DNA of 64,000 bases from Streptosporangiaceae bacterium (lineage in GTDB: Bacteria > Actinomycetota > Actinomycetes > Streptosporangiales > Streptosporangiaceae). A program made the position numbers and the translations under genes. Location: contig JASHOE010000046.1 in assembly GCA_030041275.1 (NCBI GenBank), positions 44,221-108,220 of the forward strand, read 5' to 3'. Of this stretch, positions 24,162-32,177 are shown piece by piece; the first letter of the stretch is position 1; each line of letters begins with the position of its first letter. The notes under the pieces were generated by a model. That model saw nothing but the letters and a program-made list of their open reading frames with translations, made no database searches and was not told the origin of the DNA.

Positions 24162-25577
24162 ATGACCGAGCAGCCGACTGACTGGCGTGACGGCTTAGCA
24201 CAGAACGCCATCGATGAGGTACAGCACATCATCAGCGCCTTTGAGGCTCGCGCCGAAGAGGGACCAGGCCGAGACGACGGAACAACAAATGGCCCGATCC
24301 GCGTCGGCGTGGCCCGCAAGGGTGACCAGATCGACTATCTCTACGCCGAAGGTCAGATCCTGGTGCAGGACCAGTACCTCGGCCGCGTGCTCGAGATTCT
24401 CGGCCTGCCTACCGAGCAAGAGCTGAGGCAAGACGAACGGCAGCCGATCAGACCCGTGATCGCTGGGGTGATCGGACTCACACTGCTGCCACCGCGCGCA
24501 GGCGAACAGGCCGTTTCCGTCCCCGAAGCGCTAGCGATAATCGACCGGTACCTGGGTTCGGGGGTAGCGACGCCGGATCACCTACTCACTGTTGCGGGTG
24601 GGGGCATCACGTTCTGTCCGGCGACCGAGCCCGACGGCGTGTACTTCGACGCCGAGCCGTTCCCGCCTGTTTGCCGCGACAATGGCGGCGACATTGCGCT
24701 GGTGTACGTCGCCGACACTGGCTTGCTGAGGAATGCGGCGACGGACCACTCGTGGCTCGCAGGCGTCCAGGTGGAGAATCCGGCGTCCGACTACGAGAGC
24801 TACCAGCCGCCGACTCCCGGCCATGCGGCTGTTCCGCCGATCATCCCTCCGTACACGGGACACGGGACGTTCGTCGCTGGCGTGCTGCGGTGCATGGCGC
24901 CAGCCGCGGATGTCGTCGTTGCCAAGGTGTCGCTCGCTGCCGGCAGCACTGTGGAATCCCAGCTGGTCATGCGGCTGACCGGCGCGCTGGGACTCGCGCC
25001 AGACGTCTTCCACGTCACGCTTGCCTGTCCATCGAGGCTCGACCTGCCCCTCATCGGATTCCGCCAGTGGCTCCGGCAGTTGCGCGACTATGGCGGTGCG
25101 GTGTGCGTCGCACCGGCCGGCAACAGCGGTAGCCGGCGGCCCAGCTGGCCCGCCGCGTTTGCCGACGTTGTGTCCGTCGGCGCGCTCGGCACCGACTGGC
25201 GCGGCCGCGCATCGTTCAGCAACTTCGGCTCGTGGGTCGACGTGTACGCGCCCGGCAGGGACCTCGTCAACGCTTACACGACGGGCACGTACCAGTGCCA
25301 GGTCTCGCCCTACGCGGGCACCGACCGGACGTTCTATGGCATGGCCAAGTGGAGCGGCACGTCGTTCTCGACACCGATCGTCAGCGGGTTGATCGCAGCG
25401 CGGATGAGCGCAACCGGCGAGAGCGCGAGAACGGCGGCAGCGGCTCTGCTGGCGCAAGCGCGCGCCGAGGGGGTGGCTGGTGTCGGCCCTGTCTTGCTTC
25501 CCCGCTGCCGGGACAGCAGGCCGTGTGGTTGCTCGTGCCAGTGCTCGTGCTGCGGCCGGGAGGATCGGCATCGGTAG
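24162..25577 (+). CDS. S8 family subtilisin-like serine peptidase with Cys-rich tail
   Basis: About 471 residues. The catalytic triad is complete: Asp185 in VYVADTGLL, His234 in TGHGTFVAGV and Ser401 in SGTSFSTPIVSGL; oxyanion Asn sits in APAGNSGSRR. There is no signal peptide, so a cytoplasmic peptidase is likely. The first about 150 residues are an extra domain (RVGVARKGDQIDYLYAEGQI, VLEILGLPTEQEL) that may be a propeptide or sensor. The last 28 residues contain nine Cys (RCRDSRPCGCSCQCSCC), unusual for subtilases. ATG 24162 has GGAG just upstream; the GTG at 24150 is less likely. It diverges from the CHAT gene and shares an upstream element with the sigma operon. Confidence 0.88.
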   Translation: MTEQPTDWRDGLAQNAIDEVQHIISAFEARAEEGPGRDDGTTNGPIRVGVARKGDQIDYLYAEGQILVQDQYLGRVLEILGLPTEQELRQDERQPIRPVIAGVIGLTLLPPRAGEQAVSVPEALAIIDRYLGSGVATPDHLLTVAGGGITFCPATEPDGVYFDAEPFPPVCRDNGGDIALVYVADTGLLRNAATDHSWLAGVQVENPASDYESYQPPTPGHAAVPPIIPPYTGHGTFVAGVLRCMAPAADVVVAKVSLAAGSTVESQLVMRLTGALGLAPDVFHVTLACPSRLDLPLIGFRQWLRQLRDYGGAVCVAPAGNSGSRRPSWPAAFADVVSVGALGTDWRGRASFSNFGSWVDVYAPGRDLVNAYTTGTYQCQVSPYAGTDRTFYGMAKWSGTSFSTPIVSGLIAARMSATGESARTAAAALLAQARAEGVAGVGPVLLPRCRDSRPCGCSCQCSCCGREDRHR

Positions 25578-25722
25578 CCCTGCTAGCCGTCGGCCGGGTA
25601 GCGGGGGAGGCCTGCGACTGAAGGCAACCCCGTTCCCGTCCTGCTCGGATTGTGTCGTTGCATTGGCAAGCCTGGCGGCCCCCCTCAGCGCCGCCAGGCT
25701 CGTCCTCGTCCGACGGGGCCGG

Positions 25723-27117
25723 TCACTTCACGTGGACATCGACCGGGTCGGAGGCGATTCCGTTGGCCACGATTTCCAGATGCGCGCGGCCTGACGGCGC
25801 CGATGCGGGTACCTCGACTGTCGTGTGCACGAGATGGTGGCCGGTCGCCACAGCCATCGTCGAGTGGTCGAACGTGCGGCAGTACACCACCCGGCCGCCG
25901 TTGTAGCGCAGCCGCGCGATCGGGTAGTTCGTGGCGCAGGAGCAGTCGTCGCCGTAGCTGCAGGCCTGGGAGACACCGTTGAACCGCCGGCCGTGCACTT
26001 TGTGGAAACTGCCGGGAATGAGCTCGTCCGACACCTCGGTGATCTCCGGCTCGATCTCCTCCTCGCGCCGCCGCTCGCGCCTCGCTGGGGTGCCGATGTT
26101 GATGTTGGAGTTGTCAGATGCGTAGAGCACCTGACCGGTGGGCAGCAGGATCATCCGCCCCACAAACGGCACCGACGCGTTGAGTGGCGGTGTGGCGATC
26201 GCGTGCAGCAGATCGTCCTCCGGGTTGTACTCGAAGAACTCCGGTGGACCGCCCCAGCCGCCCCCGCCGGTGGCCAGGCCGGCGCAGCAGAGCACGCGGC
26301 CGTTGGGCAGCAGGCAGGCCGGCGCGTCACGCACGGTCATCAGTTGCCCGTCGGTGCCTATCGGGAAGTCGGGACCTGGCGACCAGACACCTGGTCCGCC
26401 ATGGTTGAGGGCGTACACCGCGGTGTGGCCGGTTCCGCCGAACGCGATGACGCGGCCGTCTGCACGCAGGATGGCCGGGCCGATCTCGGTGCTGAACGCG
26501 TGCGCGACGAGGTCGACCTGGGTCGAGCCCGCGTCAACCCACGCGCCAAGCGAAGGCACGTACCGCTCGGAGGCCTTGGGGTAGACGGGGTTGCACTGCA
26601 CCGTCAGCACGCTGCCGTCGCGCAGCAGCGTCCAGGTCTCCTCCGAGCTGATGTCGCCTTTCGTGCCGGTGCCGGTCCAGGCGTTCGCCACGGCGTCGTA
26701 GATCACGGTCCGGGTGCTGTTGATGTCGCCAAGCAGTACTCGCCCGTCGTCGAGGACGGCACACGGCGCGTCGCCAATGTGGCTCCAGCCGGCAGGCGGC
26801 GAGATCACGGTCCATGAGTCAGCGACCGGGTCGTAGATCTCGCAGTCATTCGTGTCCGCGGTCGGGGCGTCTTCGCCGCCCGCTACGAACACTTTCCCGC
26901 TCGCCAGGACGGCAGAGGCGTAGTAGCGCCGCCAGCTCGCCATTGGGGCAATCGGCGCCCACGTCCCGTTCTTGTATGAGCCATGGGAATCCGGCGTGAG
27001 CGCAGACCAATGCACGGTGCCGTCGTCCTGGCAGATCACTCGTCCGTCGGTGAGCAGCAGCATGGTGCTGGTCGGGAACCCCGGCGGATTCGCCAGCACC
27101 TCCCATGTAAACGACAT
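25723..27117 (-). CDS. Kelch-repeat (galactose-oxidase-like) beta-propeller protein
   Basis: A 464-residue protein of kelch repeats (LASGKVFVAGGEDAP, CEIYDPVADSWTVISPP, VLDDGRVLLGD, ILRADGRVIAFGG, LLPNGRVLCCAGL). The C-terminal part includes a motif GSFHKVHGRRFNG with SYGDD and ATNYPIARLR, typical of the C-terminal immunoglobulin-like domain of actinobacterial galactose/glyoxal-oxidase-like proteins. No signal peptide is visible. A conserved copper-radical site cannot be confirmed. An Arg/Glu-rich insert (RRERRREEEIEPE) interrupts the propeller-to-Ig junction. It converges with the S8 gene and diverges from the arsenic regulator gene; whether it belongs to either unit is unknown. Confidence 0.78.
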   Translation of the reverse strand: MSFTWEVLANPPGFPTSTMLLLTDGRVICQDDGTVHWSALTPDSHGSYKNGTWAPIAPMASWRRYYASAVLASGKVFVAGGEDAPTADTNDCEIYDPVADSWTVISPPAGWSHIGDAPCAVLDDGRVLLGDINSTRTVIYDAVANAWTGTGTKGDISSEETWTLLRDGSVLTVQCNPVYPKASERYVPSLGAWVDAGSTQVDLVAHAFSTEIGPAILRADGRVIAFGGTGHTAVYALNHGGPGVWSPGPDFPIGTDGQLMTVRDAPACLLPNGRVLCCAGLATGGGGWGGPPEFFEYNPEDDLLHAIATPPLNASVPFVGRMILLPTGQVLYASDNSNINIGTPARRERRREEEIEPEITEVSDELIPGSFHKVHGRRFNGVSQACSYGDDCSCATNYPIARLRYNGGRVVYCRTFDHSTMAVATGHHLVHTTVEVPASAPSGRAHLEIVANGIASDPVDVHVK

Positions 27118-27230
27118 GTCCCCCCATTGGGCCTTGCCCGCCTTCGTGGCGGGTCAACTGGCTCGGAGGCGGCACCCGGCAGGCTGATACACCCAAGTCG
27201 AGGACGGGTCAAATAGAGCAATCCACGTTG

Positions 27231-27256
27231 ATTACATCAATCTAGATTGATGTAAT
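27231..27256. promoter_or_regulatory. 26-bp perfect palindrome, probable ArsR operator
   Basis: Half-site ATTACATCAATCT (27231-27243) is followed directly by its exact reverse complement (27244-27256). The last bases overlap the ATG at 27255 of the ArsR-ArsC fusion. ArsR/SmtB regulators bind dyads with TCAA/TTGA cores like this one; repressor binding here would block transcription start. Confidence 0.75.
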
Positions 27257-28034
27257 GTCCGGCCTTATGGGCGTGCGGCAGACTTCGGCGACGCCTGGGT
27301 TCCTGGGGCTGGCCGGGCACCCGCTGCGCTGGCGACTTCTCAGCGAACTGGCCCGCAGCGACCGGCAGGTTCGCGAGCTGACTTTCCTGACCGGCCAGCC
27401 GCAGAACCTGGTCTCCTACCATCTTGCGCGGTTGCGGGACGCCGGCCTGGTCGTGACGCGGCGCAGCTCGGCCGATCGGCGCGACGCTTACTACAGCGCG
27501 GACCTGACCCGTTGTGGCGAGCTGCTCACCGCCGCCGGCGGGGCGCTGCATCCCGGGCTGCGGCTGATCCAGCCAGCCGCCGGCCGGCCGGGCACCCAGG
27601 TTCGGGTGCTGTTCTTGTGCACCGGCAACAGCGCGCGCTCGCAGATTGCGGAGGCCATCCTCGAGCGGCTGGCCGACGGCATGATCACTGTTGACAGCGC
27701 AGGTAGCCACCCCAAGCCGCTGCATCAGAACGCCATCCGGATCATGCGCGAGCAAGGCATCGACATCAGCGCCAGGCAGACTCGGCATCTCAGCGTCTTC
27801 GCCGGGCAGCGGTTCGACTATGTGATCAGCCTGTGCGACCGGTTGCGTGAAATCTGCCCTGAATTCCCTGGCCAGCCGGAGGTGATCCACTGGAGCATCC
27901 CGGACCCAGGGGCAGCAGGCAGCAGCGACGCCGACACCTACCCAGCGTTCCGGGCTGTCGCCGCAGATTTGCGGACTCGCATCGGGTTTCTGCTCGCGCG
28001 CATCAGCCACTCAGCTGACTCAGCACTCAGCTGA
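27255..28034 (+). CDS. ArsR-family regulator fused to ArsC-like low-molecular-weight phosphatase domain
   Basis: A 259-residue two-domain protein. Residues about 10-95 form an ArsR winged helix (HPLRWRLLSELARSDRQVRE, PQNLVSYHLARLRDAGLV, RRDAYYSADL). Residues about 115-250 form a low-molecular-weight tyrosine phosphatase/arsenate reductase fold: the P-loop VLFLCTGNSARSQIAEA (CX5R), DSAGSHPKPLHQNAI and the end IPDPGAAGSSD with the catalytic Asp. Thus sensor and arsenate reductase are in one chain, as in several actinobacterial proteins. ATG 27255 overlaps the palindrome and has no ribosome site, implying a leaderless message; ATG 27267 is an alternative. A chromate transporter follows on the same strand. 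Confidence 0.87.
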   Translation: MSGLMGVRQTSATPGFLGLAGHPLRWRLLSELARSDRQVRELTFLTGQPQNLVSYHLARLRDAGLVVTRRSSADRRDAYYSADLTRCGELLTAAGGALHPGLRLIQPAAGRPGTQVRVLFLCTGNSARSQIAEAILERLADGMITVDSAGSHPKPLHQNAIRIMREQGIDISARQTRHLSVFAGQRFDYVISLCDRLREICPEFPGQPEVIHWSIPDPGAAGSSDADTYPAFRAVAADLRTRIGFLLARISHSADSALS

Positions 28035-28058
28035 CTCAGCACCGGAGGTGAGATAGCC

Positions 28059-29312
28059 ATCCCGGCCGACCCGCAAGCAGGGCAGCCGCCGGAGGCCGCG
28101 GCGCCTGAAGCAGATGCGCAGCCTCGCTGGCTGGCTAGCTTGGCCACCGTAGCTCGAGAATGGGGCCGGATCGGCTGCATCGGTTTCGGTGGCCCGCCTG
28201 CCCATATCGCCTTGCTGCGGAGGCTGTGCGTCGACCGCATGCGCTGGCTGGACGCGCGAGAGTTCGAGGACGCGATCGCGGCCTGCAACCTGTTGCCAGG
28301 ACCGGCCTCGACGCAGCTGGCAATCTTCTGCGCCTGGCGCGTCCGCGGCCGCCTCGGCGCCCTGGTCGGCGGCCTCACGTTCATCGTGCCCGGCCTCATC
28401 GTCATCCTCGCACTGTCGGTCCTTTTCCTCGGCAAGACTTCGCCGCTGTGGGTGCAAGGCGCCGCGGCCGGCGCGGGCGCAGCCGTTGCCGCCGTCGCAG
28501 TGCAAGCCGGGTGGTCCCTTGTGCCGTCGAGCTGGGAACGCGCCGCCGATTCGCGGCGGCTGCGATGGGTCGCCTACTTGCTCGCCGGCGGTGCCGCCGC
28601 TGCCACCATCGGTCCATGGCTGGTCCTGGTTCTGCTCGGCTGCGGCCTTATCGAGCTGGCTATCAGGCGCCCCGCCCGGGCAACGGCCGCTCACGCGATC
28701 ACCGGCTGGCCGCTGCTGGCTGCGCGGACCATCCGAAGCGCGGGCCTGGCCAGGACCGCCGCCGCCGTAACCGGCGCAGCCGCGCTGCTTCCGGTGGCCT
28801 GGACGGCATTCAAGGTGGGCGCGCTGTCTTTCGGCGGCGGCTTCGTCATCATTCCGCTCATGCAGGCCGACGCGGTTGGGCACCACTGGATGACCAGCAG
28901 CCAGTTCCTGAGCGGTGTCGCACTCGGCCAGATCACGCCCGGCCCGGTTGTGCAAACGGTCGCCACCGTCGGCTATGCCGCGGCCGGTATCGGAGGCGGG
29001 CTGCTCGCCGCCCTCGTCGCGTTCTTGCCTTCATTTGTCTTTGTGCACGGCGGCGCCCGGCACTTCGACGCCTTGCGCAGCAACCGCTCAGCGCAGGCAT
29101 TCCTCGACGGGTCCGGGCCCGCTGCCATCGGCGCCATCCTCGGCGCGGCCGTCACGCTTGCCCGCGCCCTGACCCACCCCTGGCAGTACGCGGTGCTCGC
29201 GGGCGCCCTCGTTCTGCTGCTGGCGCTGCGCCGCGGCGTCGTGCTGACCTTGCTGTCGGCCGGCGCGATCGGCGTCATCATCGCACTGGCCGCTGGCACG
29301 GTCTCGCCGTGA
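28059..29312 (+). CDS. chrA: Chromate transporter (CHR family, two-domain)
   Basis: About 390-417 residues, two homologous CHR domains. The family signatures are IGCIGFGGPPAHIALLRR in the first half and GALSFGGGFVIIPLMQADAV in the second; about ten hydrophobic segments follow the expected pattern. CHR proteins export chromate. Start problem: the strong ribosome site GGAGGTGAG (28044-28052) is followed by ATA 28053 and ATC 28059 in frame, no ATG/GTG, whereas TTG 28140 gives a shortened N-terminus. The coordinates use ATC 28059; TTG 28140 is the conservative choice. It follows the ArsR-ArsC fusion closely and is probably co-regulated by the palindrome. Confidence 0.85.
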   Translation: MPADPQAGQPPEAAAPEADAQPRWLASLATVAREWGRIGCIGFGGPPAHIALLRRLCVDRMRWLDAREFEDAIAACNLLPGPASTQLAIFCAWRVRGRLGALVGGLTFIVPGLIVILALSVLFLGKTSPLWVQGAAAGAGAAVAAVAVQAGWSLVPSSWERAADSRRLRWVAYLLAGGAAAATIGPWLVLVLLGCGLIELAIRRPARATAAHAITGWPLLAARTIRSAGLARTAAAVTGAAALLPVAWTAFKVGALSFGGGFVIIPLMQADAVGHHWMTSSQFLSGVALGQITPGPVVQTVATVGYAAAGIGGGLLAALVAFLPSFVFVHGGARHFDALRSNRSAQAFLDGSGPAAIGAILGAAVTLARALTHPWQYAVLAGALVLLLALRRGVVLTLLSAGAIGVIIALAAGTVSP

Positions 29313-29316
29313 CGTG

Positions 29317-29628
29317 CTAGCTAACTCGCGATGCTGGCCGGACAAAGCCGCCCAGCATCTTCCCGACGTCCATCGTGCCGGTGCGGGTGGTCACGACGGG
29401 ATCGTCAGCAGCGAAGGCCCGCAACTCCTCTTCATCGTCGGTCTCCACGACAGCAAGGCCCCACGAGCCGCTGGCGTCGAGCACCGGACCGAAGACCACC
29501 ATCTGGCCCGAGTCAATCCAGGGTCGCCAGTGGGCGGCGTGGCGGGCCATGATCTGGCGCTCGTCGTCGCTCATGTCCAGCGCGAACGTCGGGCGGGGCG
29601 CGGTCAGTCTCAGTACGTACGTGGTCAC
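29317..29628 (-). CDS. YciI family protein
   Basis: A 103-residue YciI-like (ferredoxin-fold alpha+beta) protein. Typical features are YVLRLTAPRPTFALDMSDDE, IMARHAAHWRPWIDSGQMVV with the conserved His, and GPVLDASGSWGLAVVE. GTG 29628 is chosen because ACGGAGAA lies just upstream; the frame reaches 29829 without a better start. Functions in the family are diverse and mostly unknown. It is downstream of, and overlaps no part of, the phosphotransferase gene (stop at 29673) and may be co-transcribed with it. Confidence 0.8.
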   Translation of the reverse strand: MTTYVLRLTAPRPTFALDMSDDERQIMARHAAHWRPWIDSGQMVVFGPVLDASGSWGLAVVETDDEEELRAFAADDPVVTTRTGTMDVGKMLGGFVRPASRVS

Positions 29629-29672
29629 TGTGTTCTCCGTGATGGCTTCAGAATGCTCGCCGCCGCTGCTCA

Positions 29673-30716
29673 TCAGCGGGCTTGTACCTGAACACCGGTC
29701 GTCGCAGTCAGCCGGGCGGCGAACGCGGGCCCGGACACGAGCCAGGGATGACCGGCGTGCGGGTGCCCGCCGTGCGCCCAGCCTGACACTTCGACAAGGG
29801 CGCGAAGGCATATCAGAGCCTGATGCCACCGGAGTTCGGCCGGGGAGGTTACGGCTCCGGAGTGGTCTTGGTAACTGCGGATGAATCGGCGGGCCATCCG
29901 GCGCCCGAGCAGACGAACCTCCGGCTGCATCAGCCTGGGGACTGCGAGCGGCGGCTCGGATAGCAGCAGAGTGGTGAACGCGACGTCATGTGCTCGGGAT
30001 CCGACGAGCGCCGAACTCCAGTCGAGAACGGTGATCTGATCGCCGTCGGCGAGCACGTTGAACGGGTGCAGATCGCCATGGCAGATCACCGCGGGCCCCG
30101 GAGGTGGCTGATGGTCTATCAGCCACTCGGCAGCCTTGGTCAGGTCAGCGCGTTCGTAACCCGTCGCCAGTTGCCGCTGGGCTTCCAGCAGCTTGCCGAC
30201 CGACCCACCGGCGTACCTGATGCTGTCGAGCTGACTGCGGACCGGCTCGGGGTCAAGCATGTGCAGATTCGCCATCGTGACGGCGAGCACATCCGGAATC
30301 CGGAAGAGCAGGCCCGTTCCCTGGGCTATGGCCGTGATCCCGGCCAGGTCGGCCAGCAGCGGTCGGCCGGGCGCCCTGTCCATGATCATGAATGCTCGTC
30401 CCAGTCCATCGGCGGGGCCGCCCGAGGCTCGCACGGCCGGAGTGGGGAAGCCGGCGGCGGCCACAGCGCCCTGAACGATGGTCTCCTTCCTGGCAACATT
30501 CGGATCTGGCATGAGCCGTGCGACCAGCTCCCCGGCCCAGCCGAGCGGCGGGTCGGCGAGCGAGAAGGCGACCAGTTCTGCCCAGAACCCTCCGGTCAGC
30601 CGCTCAGGCGGCCGCGCGTACTCGAGGGCTGGCGAGCCCGTCAGGGCGCGCACGACACTCAGCAGCTGGCCAGCGAGGGTGTCCCCGTTTAACTTGACTC
30701 CGCTGTTTACTGTCAC
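29673..30716 (-). CDS. APH-type phosphotransferase family protein
   Basis: A 347-residue kinase-fold protein of the aminoglycoside phosphotransferase/choline kinase group. Seen are the catalytic HGDLHPFNVL loop with Asp, the metal-binding VLDWSSAL segment and a hinge region with MIMDRAPGRPL. It could phosphorylate a small hydroxylated molecule; antibiotic resistance is not shown. The start ATG 30716 lies inside the direct repeats of the divergent merR promoter region, suggesting control by the MerR protein. The MerR gene starts only 40 bases away. Confidence 0.83.
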   Translation of the reverse strand: MTVNSGVKLNGDTLAGQLLSVVRALTGSPALEYARPPERLTGGFWAELVAFSLADPPLGWAGELVARLMPDPNVARKETIVQGAVAAAGFPTPAVRASGGPADGLGRAFMIMDRAPGRPLLADLAGITAIAQGTGLLFRIPDVLAVTMANLHMLDPEPVRSQLDSIRYAGGSVGKLLEAQRQLATGYERADLTKAAEWLIDHQPPPGPAVICHGDLHPFNVLADGDQITVLDWSSALVGSRAHDVAFTTLLLSEPPLAVPRLMQPEVRLLGRRMARRFIRSYQDHSGAVTSPAELRWHQALICLRALVEVSGWAHGGHPHAGHPWLVSGPAFAARLTATTGVQVQAR

Positions 30717-30749
30717 GGTGTTTACCGTAACTGTTTTCCTTGGTATTGT
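30705..30749 (+). promoter_or_regulatory. merR-type promoter with direct repeats, leaderless start
   Basis: Two copies of GTTTACYGTMAC (30705-30716 and 30720-30731) lie 15 bases apart between the divergent genes. TTTACC (30721-30726) and TATTGT (30744-30749) have a 17-bp spacer and place transcription start near the GTG at 30757, so a leaderless merR message is inferred. The repeats are candidate MerR binding sites. Confidence 0.5.
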
Positions 30750-30756
30750 CTAGTCC

Positions 30757-31563
30757 GTGGCCGACCCAGCTGAAGAGCTCGCGGAGCTGACCATAGACGG
30801 TCTGGCTCAGCGGGCGCAGCTCCCGGTGCGCACCTTGCGCGAGTACCAGACCATGCGCTTGCTTCCTCCGCCGGTGCGGCGCGGGCGGATCGGCGTGTAC
30901 GGCGAGCAGCACATCCAGCGGCTCGAGCTGATAGCTCGCCTGCAGCGCCGCGGATACTCGCTGGCTGGCATCAAGGACCTCCTCGGTGCGTGGGGTCGCG
31001 GCACTGACCTGACCACCGTCCTCGGCATCCCGTCAGTCCCGACGGCGCTGGACGAGGCCCCACTTCGCGTCAGCAGGGCAGAGCTGCTTGAGCGGGTCCC
31101 GGCGTTCACGACCGCGACGCTGGAGCAAGCCACCGATGCTGGGCTCCTCCGGCCACTCGACCGTGAGTACGTCGTCGTGCGCAGTCCCGCGCTGCTCGGC
31201 CTCGTCGTGGATGGCGTGACCGCCGGGGTGCCAGTCACCGTGATGCTCGACCTGATCAGTGCGCTGGTTGACGACCTGGGTGATCTTGGGCGAGAGCTCG
31301 CGGACATTATCGTCGACAAGATGTGGGAGCCGGCCGCTCGCACCGGCAAGGCCAGCGACCTGGAAGCCCTGCTACAGCGCGGGCGCAGTCTCCTGCTTCA
31401 GGGCGCGGCCAGTGTCCTTGCGGACCGGCTGGGCTCAGCCCTCCTGGCGCGCGCTGACCACACGCCAGGCGGTGAGGTACTGAGAGGTGCACTCGGCCGC
31501 ATTCGCGTTGGCGTGACGAGCGACGCCGCGGGGACAATCCAGCGCCATGTCGGGGCGCGATGA
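30757..31563 (+). CDS. MerR family transcriptional regulator
   Basis: A 268-residue regulator. The N-terminal MerR helix-turn-helix and wing are clear: LTIDGLAQRAQLPVRTLREY, RRGRIGVYGEQHIQRLELIA, LQRRGYSLAGIKDLLG. The long C-terminal part (about residues 90-268) is an effector-binding region of unknown ligand, including two helical segments rich in Leu and Asp. It diverges from the phosphotransferase gene over 40 bases and its TGA overlaps the ATG of the following GNAT gene (ATGA), so a shared message is likely. Confidence 0.85.
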   Translation: MADPAEELAELTIDGLAQRAQLPVRTLREYQTMRLLPPPVRRGRIGVYGEQHIQRLELIARLQRRGYSLAGIKDLLGAWGRGTDLTTVLGIPSVPTALDEAPLRVSRAELLERVPAFTTATLEQATDAGLLRPLDREYVVVRSPALLGLVVDGVTAGVPVTVMLDLISALVDDLGDLGRELADIIVDKMWEPAARTGKASDLEALLQRGRSLLLQGAASVLADRLGSALLARADHTPGGEVLRGALGRIRVGVTSDAAGTIQRHVGAR

Positions 31564-32177
31564 GCGCCGTAGCGGTCCACTACTCGGTCAGTGCCAGCGG
31601 AGCCAGGGTGGCCGAGGCGCTCGTCGATGATGTCGCGCAGGGCGAGCAGCTGATCGCCGCGGCCGCCGCGGCCGGCGTGGCAATCGCGTGGGCACACAGC
31701 GCCGCGGACCTGTCTTCGCTGGGGTTTGTTCCGGTGCCCGGGTCTCGCCGCCTGACCGGTCGGGCACGCCCCGCGCCGCTGCCCGATGACGTGACCGTAC
31801 TCACCGCGGCGGAGGACTCAGCCGAACTCTGCGCGGCTGCCTATCGGGATCAGTGGGGCCATAAGACGCCGGATACGTGGCCCATCGACGAGTTCGCCGG
31901 CACCACCGCGCTCGGCCTGCGCTCTGGCGGGCGCGTTGTTGGCATCTGCCGGATAGGCCCGGCAGCGGGTTACATTGACGCCCCTGGACTCGTGCAAGGC
32001 AACCGGGACGAGACCGGATACCGGACGCTGCTCGCTGCCGCGCTGGCCGCGGCGGGGACCGAAGAAGTGATCGTAGAGTCGTGGGGCGACGGCCCCGATC
32101 GCGTGCGGGTCTGCACGGAGCTTGGCCTTAGGACTATCGAGTACAGCCCTGGCTGGGAGCTGCGGCTTCTCCGCTAG
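31560..32177 (+). CDS. GNAT-like N-acetyltransferase
   Basis: A 205-residue protein with a GNAT-like C-terminal half: RSGGRVVGICRIGPAAGYID holds the beta4 region, followed by GNRDETGYRTLLAAALAAAG (acetyl-CoA pocket region) and EVIVESWGD. The N-terminal about 75 residues are Ala-rich and less typical. It overlaps the merR gene by four bases. The acceptor is unknown. Assignment to GNAT rests on the motif order rather than on strong sequence identity. Confidence 0.65.
   Translation: MSAVAVHYSVSASGARVAEALVDDVAQGEQLIAAAAAAGVAIAWAHSAADLSSLGFVPVPGSRRLTGRARPAPLPDDVTVLTAAEDSAELCAAAYRDQWGHKTPDTWPIDEFAGTTALGLRSGGRVVGICRIGPAAGYIDAPGLVQGNRDETGYRTLLAAALAAAGTEEVIVESWGDGPDRVRVCTELGLRTIEYSPGWELRLLR

Noticed and set aside
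20288..25577. Calling the sigma/CHAT/S8 unit a known defence system
   Set aside because: CHAT and subtilase families have roles in conflict systems, but this gene set cannot be matched to a named system from sequence reading alone; kept as a hypothesis.
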